Made by a program: the position numbers and the translations under genes
Source: Candidatus Neomarinimicrobiota bacterium
Lineage (GTDB): Bacteria; Fidelibacterota; Marinisomatia; SCGC-AAA003-L08; TS1B11
Reading direction: 5' to 3'
Length of the DNA stretch: 64,000 bases
NCBI GenBank assembly: GCA_022560655.1
Contig: JADFSS010000001.1
Location: 30,107-94,106 of the forward strand
Notes under the pieces: generated by a model
Databases searched by the model: none
What the model saw: only the letters and a program-made list of their open reading frames with translations
What the model was told of the DNA's origin: nothing
Part shown: one piece after another, positions 1 to 7,512 of the stretch
Numbering within the stretch: position 1 is the stretch's first letter
How the letters are laid out: each line of letters starts with the position of its first letter

Positions 1-644
1 TCACGGGCGTGATGGGTACCATATTGCTCACTGGAGTGTCTGCCCACTTGGGGAGAGGGTACAAAGGAAGTGTCCTGACTCAGATCATTCGAGCGCCGCA
101 CGATGACGAAGCGCCCTTCGGTGAGGTTATTTGGCGGGCGACCTTTCAGGGCGATGGTATCGATCAGGGCTGCCAGACTGTGCGTGTTACACGAAACCAC
201 CTGGATAAACTGGTCCTCGCCGTGTATCAATGTCTCGTCATTGATGCCGCGGGCATACATCTTGCCAAAGCCATATTCGCTTCCCTGGGCCACAAACCCC
301 AGCGTGTTACCCTTAAAGCGATCGTAGTAGTCTACCTTGTTCTTGTGACCGATGCCCTTGGGGGTGCAGTCGATCACCACCGAGGCTCGCTCGATGGCCT
401 CCTCCGCCGTAAAGTCGGGATCCAGGCCAATGCTCTTAAAGCCATCCACCGCGTCTGGGTTTACAGCCAGCCTCGCCCCCCGCTTGATCAGATCCCTGAC
501 CTTGGAGCGGTCACTGGTGAGGGGCGTATTCTTGTGGAAGGTAACCTCATCGATCCCAAGTTGATCGCGGTAGTCAGCCAGAATACCTATGAGAGGCTCC
601 CCAATGGTTCCTGTGCCTACCGTATGAACAATCTTGCGCGCCAT
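1..644 (-). CDS. gap2: Type II (archaeal-type) glyceraldehyde-3-phosphate dehydrogenase, 3' end outside window
   Basis: Oxidises or forms glyceraldehyde-3-phosphate in central carbon metabolism. Reading the minus strand from ATG at 644 gives 214 codons with no stop, so the gene continues beyond base 1. The N-terminus has a Rossmann-type GTGTIG motif (residues 10-15). The segment VVSCNTHSL holds the predicted catalytic Cys152, and a VPSPQVGRH segment follows; both match the layout of archaeal GAPDH (SCNTxxL, then VPSHH) rather than the usual bacterial enzyme (SCTTN). An AGGAG box lies about 9 bases before the ATG. It follows ccmD by 34 bases in the same direction and may be the last gene of that transcript. 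Family assignment rests on motif recall, not a search. Confidence 0.85.
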   Translation of the reverse strand, partial: MARKIVHTVGTGTIGEPLIGILADYRDQLGIDEVTFHKNTPLTSDRSKVRDLIKRGARLAVNPDAVDGFKSIGLDPDFTAEEAIERASVVIDCTPKGIGHKNKVDYYDRFKGNTLGFVAQGSEYGFGKMYARGINDETLIHGEDQFIQVVSCNTHSLAALIDTIALKGRPPNNLTEGRFVIVRRSNDLSQDTSFVPSPQVGRHSSEQYGTHHAR

Positions 645-678
645 AATCGCCCTTGCTCCTAAGCCTGCCCCGCTCGGG

Positions 679-792
679 CTAGGTATCCCGAATGAATTTG
701 CGCTCCTTCAGCCAACTGCGCAAGGAGTAGCCCAGAATAACCACCCATACACTGATAATGACCGCCAGCAAGTAGCCGGAGTATCTGGGCAC
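679..792 (-). CDS. ccmD: CcmD-like small heme exporter protein
   Basis: A 37-residue protein with one membrane segment (about residues 5-24) followed by a basic tail (RSWLKERKF), the usual build of CcmD. CcmD joins CcmC and is needed to release heme-loaded CcmE. The GTG start at 792 overlaps the ccmC stop by one base (TAGTG), which suggests translational coupling. A longer reading of this frame starts inside ccmC and has no sense as protein there. Short size means identity rests mainly on position after ccmC and on hydropathy. Confidence 0.7.
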   Translation of the reverse strand: MPRYSGYLLAVIISVWVVILGYSLRSWLKERKFIRDT

Positions 793-1472
793 TACGCTCC
801 TCCCGCGGCCCGGGCAAGAGCCCGCAGTTCCAGCTGCCCCACGTGGCGCCGGTAAAGAATGAGATGGACCAGAATGAGTGTAAAGCTTGCCAGGGAGAGC
901 ACGAATACCTTCAAAATGGCGGCCGGCTGGCTGGCCATGGCCAGCTGGGGGTGGCTCTGCACTTCGGGTGCCCACCAGTTCACAGCCGTGATGATCAGAG
1001 GAATGTCCACCACACCCAATATCCCCACGACGGCGGCGTAGCGGGAGGCCTGCTCATAGGGCCCGCCAAATTCGCGCACCATAAAGTAGCCCACAAAAAT
1101 GAGAAACAGGACCAGGGTCGTCGTGAGTCGCGGCTCCCAGCTCCATGGGTGACCCCAGATGGGTGTGGCCCAGATCGGGCCGGTGACCAGTATGAGGAAC
1201 GCGAACAGGGTTCCCACTTCGGCCCCAGCCAGTGCCCAGGCGTCCCAGCGCGTCTGGTTCGACTTAAGATAGACAACGCCGGCTATAGCTGAGAAAGTAT
1301 AGGCCATGAACGCGTTCCAAGCCAGAGGCACATGATAATAGAAGATTTTTTGAGCCATTTCCTGATCAGGCACCAGGGGCGCGCGGTAGATTGACCAGAG
1401 ATTAACCAAGGCCAGTGCAATGACCACCCCAAACAATGCCTGATTACGTCCTTTGGAATGGAAGGTATGCAT
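792..1472 (-). CDS. ccmC: Heme exporter / heme handling protein CcmC
   Basis: Integral membrane protein of 226 residues that presents heme to CcmE during System I cytochrome c maturation. It has about six hydrophobic segments. The periplasmic WWD-type motif is present as WGHPWSWEPRLT (residues 107-118), with Glu where many CcmC proteins have Asp. Candidate heme-ligand histidines are His47 (YYHVPLAW) and His174 (QSHPQLA), which flank the motif as expected. It starts with ATG one base after the ccmB stop and ends in a one-base overlap with ccmD. Confidence 0.92.
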   Translation of the reverse strand: MHTFHSKGRNQALFGVVIALALVNLWSIYRAPLVPDQEMAQKIFYYHVPLAWNAFMAYTFSAIAGVVYLKSNQTRWDAWALAGAEVGTLFAFLILVTGPIWATPIWGHPWSWEPRLTTTLVLFLIFVGYFMVREFGGPYEQASRYAAVVGILGVVDIPLIITAVNWWAPEVQSHPQLAMASQPAAILKVFVLSLASFTLILVHLILYRRHVGQLELRALARAAGGA

Positions 1473-2141
1473 CTATTGTTCCGAAATATAATCAAAGATG
1501 ACGGTGCCCACTAAGACGAAGAGGGCAAAGTAGGTGAGCAGAAACATGAGCCAGAAATCCCATTCCTTCAGCGGCTGCCCGTCCAGAGCGGCGCTCGTAG
1601 CCTTAGTGGCGGCGATGAGCAAGGGCGTGAGCAGCGGGAAAAGGAGAATGGGCAGGAGGGTATCGCCTGCCGGGAGCCTGAGGCTCAGACCCGCCACCAG
1701 AGTGCCCACAGCGGCCAGGGCCAGATCCGTGACCACAAATATAGCGGCCAGAGCGAGAGGAGCCGCGAACACCGGCACGCCCAACAGCAGCCAGAACAGC
1801 GGCAGGCTGATAACCTGGACCGCCAGCAGCACCAGGAAAAAGGCTGCCATTTTGCCCAGGTAAATGGCGCTGCGGTCCACGGGCGCCGTAAGGAGCAGGG
1901 CGTAAGCATCCAACTCCTTCTCGTGCCCAAATGAACGCAGGAGCCCCAGCACGGCTGTGAATAAGTAGGTCATCCACATCAGGCCGGGAATGACGCTCCT
2001 GAACCGTGTCGGTGCCGCGTCCAGCGTAAACGCAAACAGGAGAATGACTGCAGCCGCAAAGACGAGCATGGTGGCAACACTCTCCCAGGTGCGCAGCTCA
2101 AGACGCAAGTCCTTGACAAATATTGTCCAGGTCGACATCAT
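1473..2141 (-). CDS. ccmB: Heme exporter permease CcmB
   Basis: Membrane subunit of the CcmAB(CD) ABC complex, which uses ATP to release heme-charged CcmE. It has 222 residues and six predicted membrane segments. The family hallmark FGHEKELDAYALLLTAP lies near residue 70. ATG at 2141 was chosen because it forms an ATGATG/TGA overlap with the end of ccmA and gives the normal family length. The same frame stays open further upstream, but that stretch is the ccmA coding region read in another frame. Confidence 0.92.
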   Translation of the reverse strand: MMSTWTIFVKDLRLELRTWESVATMLVFAAAVILLFAFTLDAAPTRFRSVIPGLMWMTYLFTAVLGLLRSFGHEKELDAYALLLTAPVDRSAIYLGKMAAFFLVLLAVQVISLPLFWLLLGVPVFAAPLALAAIFVVTDLALAAVGTLVAGLSLRLPAGDTLLPILLFPLLTPLLIAATKATSAALDGQPLKEWDFWLMFLLTYFALFVLVGTVIFDYISEQ

Positions 2142-2836
2142 GGGGTCCCACCGTTTACGTATTGCGCCAGGTCGCCCTCGTGGGGCTGGGGCAAGTCTGC
2201 TTGTAAAGCCCCGCCATCCAGCAGCAACGCCCGGTCTGCCCGGGCCGCACCCCACCCAAGATGATGGCTGGTAAAGAGGACGGTCCGGTCCTGAGCGCGC
2301 CAACGCAGCATGGCCTCCGCGAGGGAATTTCGGCCATCCACGTCCAAGCTGGAGGACGGCTCGTCCAAAAGGGCAACCTGCCAATGCGACAAAGCCAGGC
2401 GCACCAGCCCGAGCCGCTGGAGCATACCCTCCGAATAGACCTGAATGGGGTCGTTCTCACGGCCGGCAAGACCGAAGTGAGCCATGCGGGCAACGAATTC
2501 GGGTTCGTCCCAATGCTGTCCCCGCAGACGGAGGCAGAGCGTCAGGTTCTCACGGGCGGTGAATTTGGGGTAGAGCCCCGGGCGATGACCAACAAAGGCG
2601 ATGCCGTGCCGCCAGCGGCTGTCCGTGGTAAACATGGGCAATCCGTTCAGGCTGGCGGTGCCCGCGCCAGGGCGCATGATGCCGGCAAGAATACTGAGCA
2701 GGGTGGTCTTCCCGCTGCCGTTGCGGCCAAATAGCAGGACCACCTCCCCGGTCTCCAGAGTCAACGATAGATTCTTGAGAACGGGCCGCAGGTGGAACGA
2801 CTTGCTCAGGCGCTCCGCGGTGAGGAGGGCGGCCAC
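2138..2836 (-). CDS. ccmA: Heme exporter ATP-binding protein CcmA
   Basis: ABC ATPase of 232 residues that drives the CcmABCD complex. It has a Walker A motif GRNGSGKTT (about residues 37-45), a signature region VYSEGMLQRLGLVRLAL and a Walker B VALLDEPSSSLD. Signature Ser-Glu-Gly-Met replaces the more usual Ser-x-Gly-Gln, as is common in CcmA. The start is uncertain: GTG at 2836 begins 12 bases after the preceding stop, while a TTG at 2881 would overlap the preceding gene by 34 bases. No strong ribosome binding site separates the two options. It overlaps ccmB by four bases. Confidence 0.9.
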   Translation of the reverse strand: MAALLTAERLSKSFHLRPVLKNLSLTLETGEVVLLFGRNGSGKTTLLSILAGIMRPGAGTASLNGLPMFTTDSRWRHGIAFVGHRPGLYPKFTARENLTLCLRLRGQHWDEPEFVARMAHFGLAGRENDPIQVYSEGMLQRLGLVRLALSHWQVALLDEPSSSLDVDGRNSLAEAMLRWRAQDRTVLFTSHHLGWGAARADRALLLDGGALQADLPQPHEGDLAQYVNGGTP

Positions 2837-2847
2837 GGCAATCGGTG

Positions 2848-3333
2848 CTAGCTGAGCAGACCCCGCCCGCAGCGCACGCAAAAACGGTCTCCGGGCGCAA
2901 CCACGCCTCCGCAGCTGGGGCAGTCCGCCCCCACTTCCGTGCCACAGCTTGAGCAGAAGCCGGCTCCGGGCTCAAGGGGCTCGGCGCAGGATGGGCAGGC
3001 GAGGTCGGACGCTGGAGTGGCCGCCGGAGGAGAGACCACTGCTTGGCCTGGAGCCGAATGATCCAACTCCCCGATGACCTGAGCCGTCTCAGCCAGCAAA
3101 TCCGCCCGGGTACGATCAAAGTCCTCGTCATTGATCAAGCCCATCTCCCGTTCGAATTCTGCCTCACGTAACTGCTCATACAAGTTGACTTTACGCAGTT
3201 CCAATGAGGTCACTTTGGTGGCCGCATCGTCACCTGTGGCGATCACCCTAGCTGCGAGAAATGGAACCAGCATATAGTATGTTCCTCCGGCAAAAACCAT
3301 CAATAGCAGTAGTGGAGCCAGCACCGCTTCCAT
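2848..3333 (-). CDS. Membrane-anchored double zinc-ribbon protein in the ccm operon (CcmI-like position)
   Basis: A 161-residue protein of unproven function. An N-terminal membrane segment (residues 5-24) is followed by a charged helical region (about 40-92) resembling the short anchor part of CcmI-type proteins, with an LYEQLREAEFEREMGLINDEDF segment. A proline-rich linker (95-110) follows. The C-terminus has two zinc ribbons: Cys113/116 with Cys127/130, and Cys138/141 with Cys152/155. ATG at 3333 lies one base after the ccmH stop. The position between ccmH and ccmA, and the anchor, suggest an accessory factor in apocytochrome handling; that is inference. The ribbons make it unlike standard CcmI, which carries TPR repeats. 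Confidence 0.75.
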   Translation of the reverse strand: MEAVLAPLLLLMVFAGGTYYMLVPFLAARVIATGDDAATKVTSLELRKVNLYEQLREAEFEREMGLINDEDFDRTRADLLAETAQVIGELDHSAPGQAVVSPPAATPASDLACPSCAEPLEPGAGFCSSCGTEVGADCPSCGGVVAPGDRFCVRCGRGLLS

Positions 3334-3334
3334 C

Positions 3335-3811
3335 TTAGATATCCAGGTCCTGCATTTCCTTCTCAATGCGTTTGAAGAAATCATCGCTGTACGATTTGTG
3401 CGTGGCCGGGGCCGTTTGGACGGCTGGTGATTTGACCTGATTGATAAAAAGGACCAGCAGCAGTCCCCCTACCAGCAGGAAAGTCGGCGGCATGATATAA
3501 GCCAGCAGATTAAAACCCCTCGCCCTTGGCCGGGCGAGGATTTGTTCGCCGTAGATGGCCACGTACATGTCCAGGATTTCTTCCCTGGTCTTGCCCTCTC
3601 CAAGCAGTTGGCTGATCTGGGCCTTCACTTGTATGGCCGCCTGGGAATCGTGGTCACCTACCGGCCCGCCATAGCAACAGGGCGCCATGATCTCATACTC
3701 CAGGCTCCGCTGCAGCGGCTGCTTCCCTTCACCACCCTTACCAGGGGCGTCCTGTCCCCATGCCGACCCGGCCAAAACCGCCAGAAGCAATATTGTGCTA
3801 AGTCTATTCAT
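3335..3811 (-). CDS. ccmH: CcmH-like cytochrome c maturation protein with a Cys-Cys motif
   Basis: A 158-residue CcmH/CycL-type protein. A signal peptide or anchor (residues 1-19), a periplasmic helical domain and a C-terminal membrane segment (about 101-124) match the family. Standard CcmH has LRCxxCQ, a redox pair that reduces apocytochrome CxxCH. Here the same place reads MAPCCYGGPVGDHDS, so the two cysteines (45 and 46) are adjacent. The rest of the domain (QISQLLGEGKTREEILDMYVAIYGEQIL) follows the family pattern well. ATG at 3811 overlaps the ccmF stop by four bases (ATGA). The role is inferred from operon position and domain form. Confidence 0.8.
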   Translation of the reverse strand: MNRLSTILLLAVLAGSAWGQDAPGKGGEGKQPLQRSLEYEIMAPCCYGGPVGDHDSQAAIQVKAQISQLLGEGKTREEILDMYVAIYGEQILARPRARGFNLLAYIMPPTFLLVGGLLLVLFINQVKSPAVQTAPATHKSYSDDFFKRIEKEMQDLDI

Positions 3812-5784
3812 GCCAATTTCTCCTTCATTTGGCGCTCCGTCCGGCTGGGCATGATCGCTACCAATGTGCCGATAATCATGATGATACCGCCCAACCAAAC
3901 CATCTGCACGAGCGGGTTGATCATGATTTTGAGAGTGGCGGCGCCGGTCTCGGGGTCAACCCCGCCCACCAGTGCATAAAGGTCCTCCAGGGGCCGGGAG
4001 TAGATCGCCACTTCCGAATTGGGCTGATCATTCTGATCTGTGTAGGCCCGCTTCTCAGGCCGCAGAACTGTAACCGGCACCTCGTCGCGTGTCACGACCA
4101 GATCCACGATCACGGCCCGATGGTTGGGTCGCTCCACAAAAGTATGATTCTCAAGTGTAAAGGCGTAGCCCTTCAGGTAGGTACTTTCACCCGGCCCCAG
4201 GGTCACGTCTTTTTCCACCGAGAAAGCCTTGCCGGCAAAACCCACAAACATGAACAGCATGCCCAGGTGAACGATATAGCCCCCGTAGCGGCTGCGGTTT
4301 TTGTCCACCATTTTCCTGAATGCCGTCACCGCCGATTCGCCGTGGCTACGCCGGCGTGCCCGTATGCCACGAACCACTTCCGTTATGATCCCTGTGGCTA
4401 CAAACGCCACCAGGCCCATCGTCAGTAGCGGATAGATGCGCTGGATCCCCATGAGAATGGCGATGGCCCAGGTTATGACGCCCGCCGACACTGGCAGGAT
4501 AAAATTGCGCCTCAGGGTGCCGCTGGAGGTCCGGCGCCAGGCCAACAGGGGACCAATGCCCAACATCAACAGCAGCAGCAGACCAATGGGGGGCATGATG
4601 CGGTTAAAGTAGGGCGAGCCCACCGTGATCTTGATCCCCCGCACGGCCTCGGACAGGATGGGAAACATGGTCCCCCAAAGTACCGCCAGGGCCAAGGCCA
4701 GGAACAGCATATTGTTGAACAGGAACCCGCTCTCGCGACTGCTGAACGACTCCAGGTGATTCTGCGATGCCAAAGTATCCCTCCGCAGCAGGATAAGCGT
4801 GACACAGCCCACAATGATGAAGATCACGAAGCCTAGGAACCATATCCCCAGATCGGTAGCCGCGAATGCGTGGACGGACGACAGGATACCGCTGCGTGTA
4901 AGGTAGGTACCAAAGATGGTCAGAATGAAGGTGATCATGATCAGAACTACATTCCACATCCGCAGCATGTTTTTCTTCTCCTGGATGATCACCGAATGGA
5001 GGTAGGCCGTCCCTGTGAGCCAGGGCAAGAAAGAGGCGTTCTCCACCGGGTCCCACGCCCAATAGCCGCCCCAGCCCAGTTCTACATAGGCCCAGCGCCC
5101 ACCAAGGATGACGCCGGTGCCCAAAAAAAGCCACGGCACAAGGGTCCACCGCCGGGTGGATTTTATCCAGGTGGCATCCAGCCGCCGGGTTACCAGCGCG
5201 GCGATGGCGAATGCGAAGGGCACCACAAAGCCGACGTAGCCTAGATACAGAATGGGCGGGTGGATGAGCATGGCCGGGTGCTGCAACAAAGGATTTAGGC
5301 CCATGCCGCTCGTCACCCGGGATTGGGCCAGGGGGGTCAATGGCATGAAGGGGTTCTCGAAGAAGACGGTCATGATCAGGAAAAAGAGGAGCACGGTTGC
5401 CAGGACCATGTTCACCACAGGCATAAGGGGCCGGTTGCGCTTGCGGTGGAGAATACTCACCAGCACCACATACATACTCAAGATCGCCAGCCAGAACAGC
5501 AGGGACCCCTCCATACCGGCCCACAGCCCGGCAAACTTGTACATGGTGGGCGTAGCGGCGCTGCTGTAGCGGGCCACATATTCCAGAGCGAAATTACTCA
5601 CCAACAACTGCTGGAGCAGAGCGAGGGTGGCAAGCAGCACCAGACTGGCCGCCACAACGAGGCCGCGCTGGGCGCCCACGAAAAACCTCAGGTCACGATT
5701 TCGCAGGTAGACGGCGTTTAGCAACAGCGAGATAACGGTGCCAACCAACGCCAGTTGGAGGCTGGTGGAGCCTAACAGAGCCAT
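3808..5784 (-). CDS. ccmF: Heme lyase core subunit CcmF
   Basis: Large multi-pass membrane protein (658 residues, about 13-15 membrane segments) that attaches heme to apocytochrome c. The WWD domain WGGYWAWDPVENASFLPWL sits at residues 238-256. Conserved His175 in the HPP stretch (MLIHPPILYLGYVG) and later LTRSGILSSVHAFA, with its own histidine, are further family marks. A periplasmic domain lies between the last two membrane segments (about 510-620). Its length is normal for CcmF. It follows ccmE by six bases and overlaps ccmH by four. Confidence 0.96.
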   Translation of the reverse strand: MALLGSTSLQLALVGTVISLLLNAVYLRNRDLRFFVGAQRGLVVAASLVLLATLALLQQLLVSNFALEYVARYSSAATPTMYKFAGLWAGMEGSLLFWLAILSMYVVLVSILHRKRNRPLMPVVNMVLATVLLFFLIMTVFFENPFMPLTPLAQSRVTSGMGLNPLLQHPAMLIHPPILYLGYVGFVVPFAFAIAALVTRRLDATWIKSTRRWTLVPWLFLGTGVILGGRWAYVELGWGGYWAWDPVENASFLPWLTGTAYLHSVIIQEKKNMLRMWNVVLIMITFILTIFGTYLTRSGILSSVHAFAATDLGIWFLGFVIFIIVGCVTLILLRRDTLASQNHLESFSSRESGFLFNNMLFLALALAVLWGTMFPILSEAVRGIKITVGSPYFNRIMPPIGLLLLLMLGIGPLLAWRRTSSGTLRRNFILPVSAGVITWAIAILMGIQRIYPLLTMGLVAFVATGIITEVVRGIRARRRSHGESAVTAFRKMVDKNRSRYGGYIVHLGMLFMFVGFAGKAFSVEKDVTLGPGESTYLKGYAFTLENHTFVERPNHRAVIVDLVVTRDEVPVTVLRPEKRAYTDQNDQPNSEVAIYSRPLEDLYALVGGVDPETGAATLKIMINPLVQMVWLGGIIMIIGTLVAIMPSRTERQMKEKLA

Positions 5785-5790
5785 AGGCGC

Positions 5791-6213
5791 CTAGTAGGCC
5801 GACTTGGCGGGACTGTCCAACTCCGTTAGATCAACCTCATAACGCGAGGCACACTTGGTCATCAGGTTCTCGGCGTGGAGCACCCCGTCCGCATAGTGCC
5901 CTTCGATAATGACTTCTGCATTGTCCTTGAACAGGTCCGGCGTGAGTCCGGTGAAACGGACCGGCAGCAGGTTCTCACCCTGTGCCATCTGGAAGTCCAC
6001 GCTCAGCCGGTCGGGAGAGTAGGTGATGGAGCCTGGAGCCACCAGCCCGCCCATTCGGAAGCGATGCTGGTCCTCAGCCCCTTCAAAGGCCCGCAGCTCG
6101 CTGATACTGACATAAGGGACTTCCTCGGCGCCCGTTCCAATGGTGATCCAGCCAAAGACAAGCAGGGTAGCGGACAGGATGAATAGGGTAAACTTTCTCC
6201 GTTGACTCCTCAT
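5791..6213 (-). CDS. ccmE: Heme chaperone CcmE, CxxxY variant
   Basis: Periplasmic heme carrier of 140 residues with one N-terminal membrane anchor (about 8-26) and an OB-fold domain. Standard CcmE binds heme through the His of HxxxY. Here the motif is MTKCASRYE: Cys121 and Tyr125, so the His is replaced by Cys. Such CxxxY forms are known from archaea and some sulfate reducers (Goddard et al. described a natural Desulfovibrio system of this kind). An AGGAG box lies seven to nine bases before the ATG. It is the first gene of the ccm run; 152 bases separate it from the gene upstream. Confidence 0.93.
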   Translation of the reverse strand: MRSQRRKFTLFILSATLLVFGWITIGTGAEEVPYVSISELRAFEGAEDQHRFRMGGLVAPGSITYSPDRLSVDFQMAQGENLLPVRFTGLTPDLFKDNAEVIIEGHYADGVLHAENLMTKCASRYEVDLTELDSPAKSAY

Positions 6214-6246
6214 TGACTTGCTCCTGACTTAGCTTGCCGGGCTCCG

Positions 6247-6267
6247 ATCGCCGCCTCTCGCGGCGAT
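6247..6267. promoter_or_regulatory. Inverted repeat in the leader of the ccm operon
   Basis: A perfect 8-base inverted repeat, atcgccgc and gcggcgat, is separated by a 5-base loop (ctctc). It lies 34 bases upstream of ccmE within the 152-base gap after the YbdK-like gene. Read on the minus strand it is not followed by a run of T, so a standard intrinsic terminator is unlikely. It could be a leader hairpin or an operator. A second short palindrome (cgtacgtacg) lies just upstream of it. Confidence 0.35.
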
Positions 6268-6365
6268 TCGCAGCCGTACGTACGCGAATGGTAATTTACA
6301 CAGGAGTCCCGACAGTGACCGGATAAGTCCCGATGAAGGGATTTTAAAGATTCAGTGAAGGGGGC

Positions 6366-7496
6366 CTACGCTGCGGCGCCGAACTCAACCTCGTCCATGA
6401 GCAGTTGCTTCAACCCCGCGAAGCCGGCCCGTCCGTAAACGGCCCGTTGCTCCTGGGCTTCGCTGCCCTGCTTCAGCACCTCTTCCACCGTGGTCGCGGC
6501 ATCCTCCGTACCCAGGGCCTGGAGCGATGGCCGCACGTAGTTCACCATTTTCTCGGCCAGCTCCCCCAGGCTTAGAATTTGCTCATCGGCGGGGTCAATA
6601 ACCCGGGCTTCGAATCCAAAGCGGGTGGCCTTCCAAAGGGCGTCGTTGAGAAACTCCAGTTCGAACTGCTGGTGGAGTGTGCCCTCGGCAAACTCGTGCG
6701 CGGCGCGATGGCAAATCGCCTGGCACAGGGCCACCAGCATTTCCGTGCGCCGCAGGGAGCGCTGCATATCGGCAACCCGAAACTCCACCGTCCCAAAGAC
6801 AGCATGCGGCCGAATCTTCCACCATATCTGCCGCGGCATTTTGATGGAATCCAGGGCCAGGTAGGTCTGTAACACATGCTGGAAGTGCTGAAAATCGCGG
6901 AAGGTGTCGGGAATATTGGTGCGCGGGAAGGAGCCGAACTGGAATGTGCGCGATGAGAGCATGCCCGTGTCGTGGGCCCGGAAATAGGGTGAGTTGGTGG
7001 ACAGGGCCAGCAGGGGGGCCAGCCAGCGCCGGGCCGCGTTGGTCACCGCTATCGCAGTCTCGGCATCGGGTAGGGCCACGTGTACATGATTGGCAAAGGT
7101 GATATTTCTCAGCGCATAGTAGTGCAGCTGCTCAGCGACCCACTGATAGTTGGGGCTGCCAACGAACTGCTGCTCGTCCCCTAGAGCTGTGGGGTGCGTG
7201 CCGCTGATACCCACCCGGAAGTTCAACTCTTCCCCCAGCTCGCGCACCCTGCGCCGGAAATAGCCGATTTGATGCATGGCCGCCGCCACGGACTCGCAGA
7301 TGGGGGTGTTGATCTCGATCTCGGACATGATTAACTCATAGCTGAAGCGTTCCCGCTCCGACTCCTCGAGAAGTTCCATAATGGCATCGGCCCGGGGCAC
7401 AAGATCGCCGGTCTCCGGGTGGCACAGCATGTACTCCTCCTCCACCCCGATGGTGAAGCTCTGCTCATGGGTAAACAGGTCAGCGTAGGATGGCAT
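6366..7496 (-). CDS. YbdK-like carboxylate-amine ligase (glutamate-cysteine ligase family GCS2)
   Basis: A 376-residue ATP-grasp-like ligase of the GCS2 type. Family marks are GVEEEYMLC (residues 17-25), an NITFANHVHVALPD segment (about 131-144), GMLSSRTFQFGSFPR and the VEFRVADMQRS strand near 264. Proteins of this group (E. coli YbdK) have weak glutamate-cysteine ligase activity in vitro, and their true substrate is unclear. No glutathione synthetase gene lies nearby, so glutathione production cannot be inferred. The gene ends 152 bases before ccmE and starts 16 bases after the mutase gene, and could be co-transcribed with the mutase. Confidence 0.88.
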   Translation of the reverse strand: MPSYADLFTHEQSFTIGVEEEYMLCHPETGDLVPRADAIMELLEESERERFSYELIMSEIEINTPICESVAAAMHQIGYFRRRVRELGEELNFRVGISGTHPTALGDEQQFVGSPNYQWVAEQLHYYALRNITFANHVHVALPDAETAIAVTNAARRWLAPLLALSTNSPYFRAHDTGMLSSRTFQFGSFPRTNIPDTFRDFQHFQHVLQTYLALDSIKMPRQIWWKIRPHAVFGTVEFRVADMQRSLRRTEMLVALCQAICHRAAHEFAEGTLHQQFELEFLNDALWKATRFGFEARVIDPADEQILSLGELAEKMVNYVRPSLQALGTEDAATTVEEVLKQGSEAQEQRAVYGRAGFAGLKQLLMDEVEFGAAA

Positions 7497-7512
7497 GAAC
7501 GGGCGGAAAGAA

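Noticed and set aside
9..662. Long plus-strand open frame of 217 codons at the left edge
   Set aside because: The minus strand here encodes a clear type II GAPDH with active-site Cys; the plus frame has no recognisable motif and is its antisense shadow.
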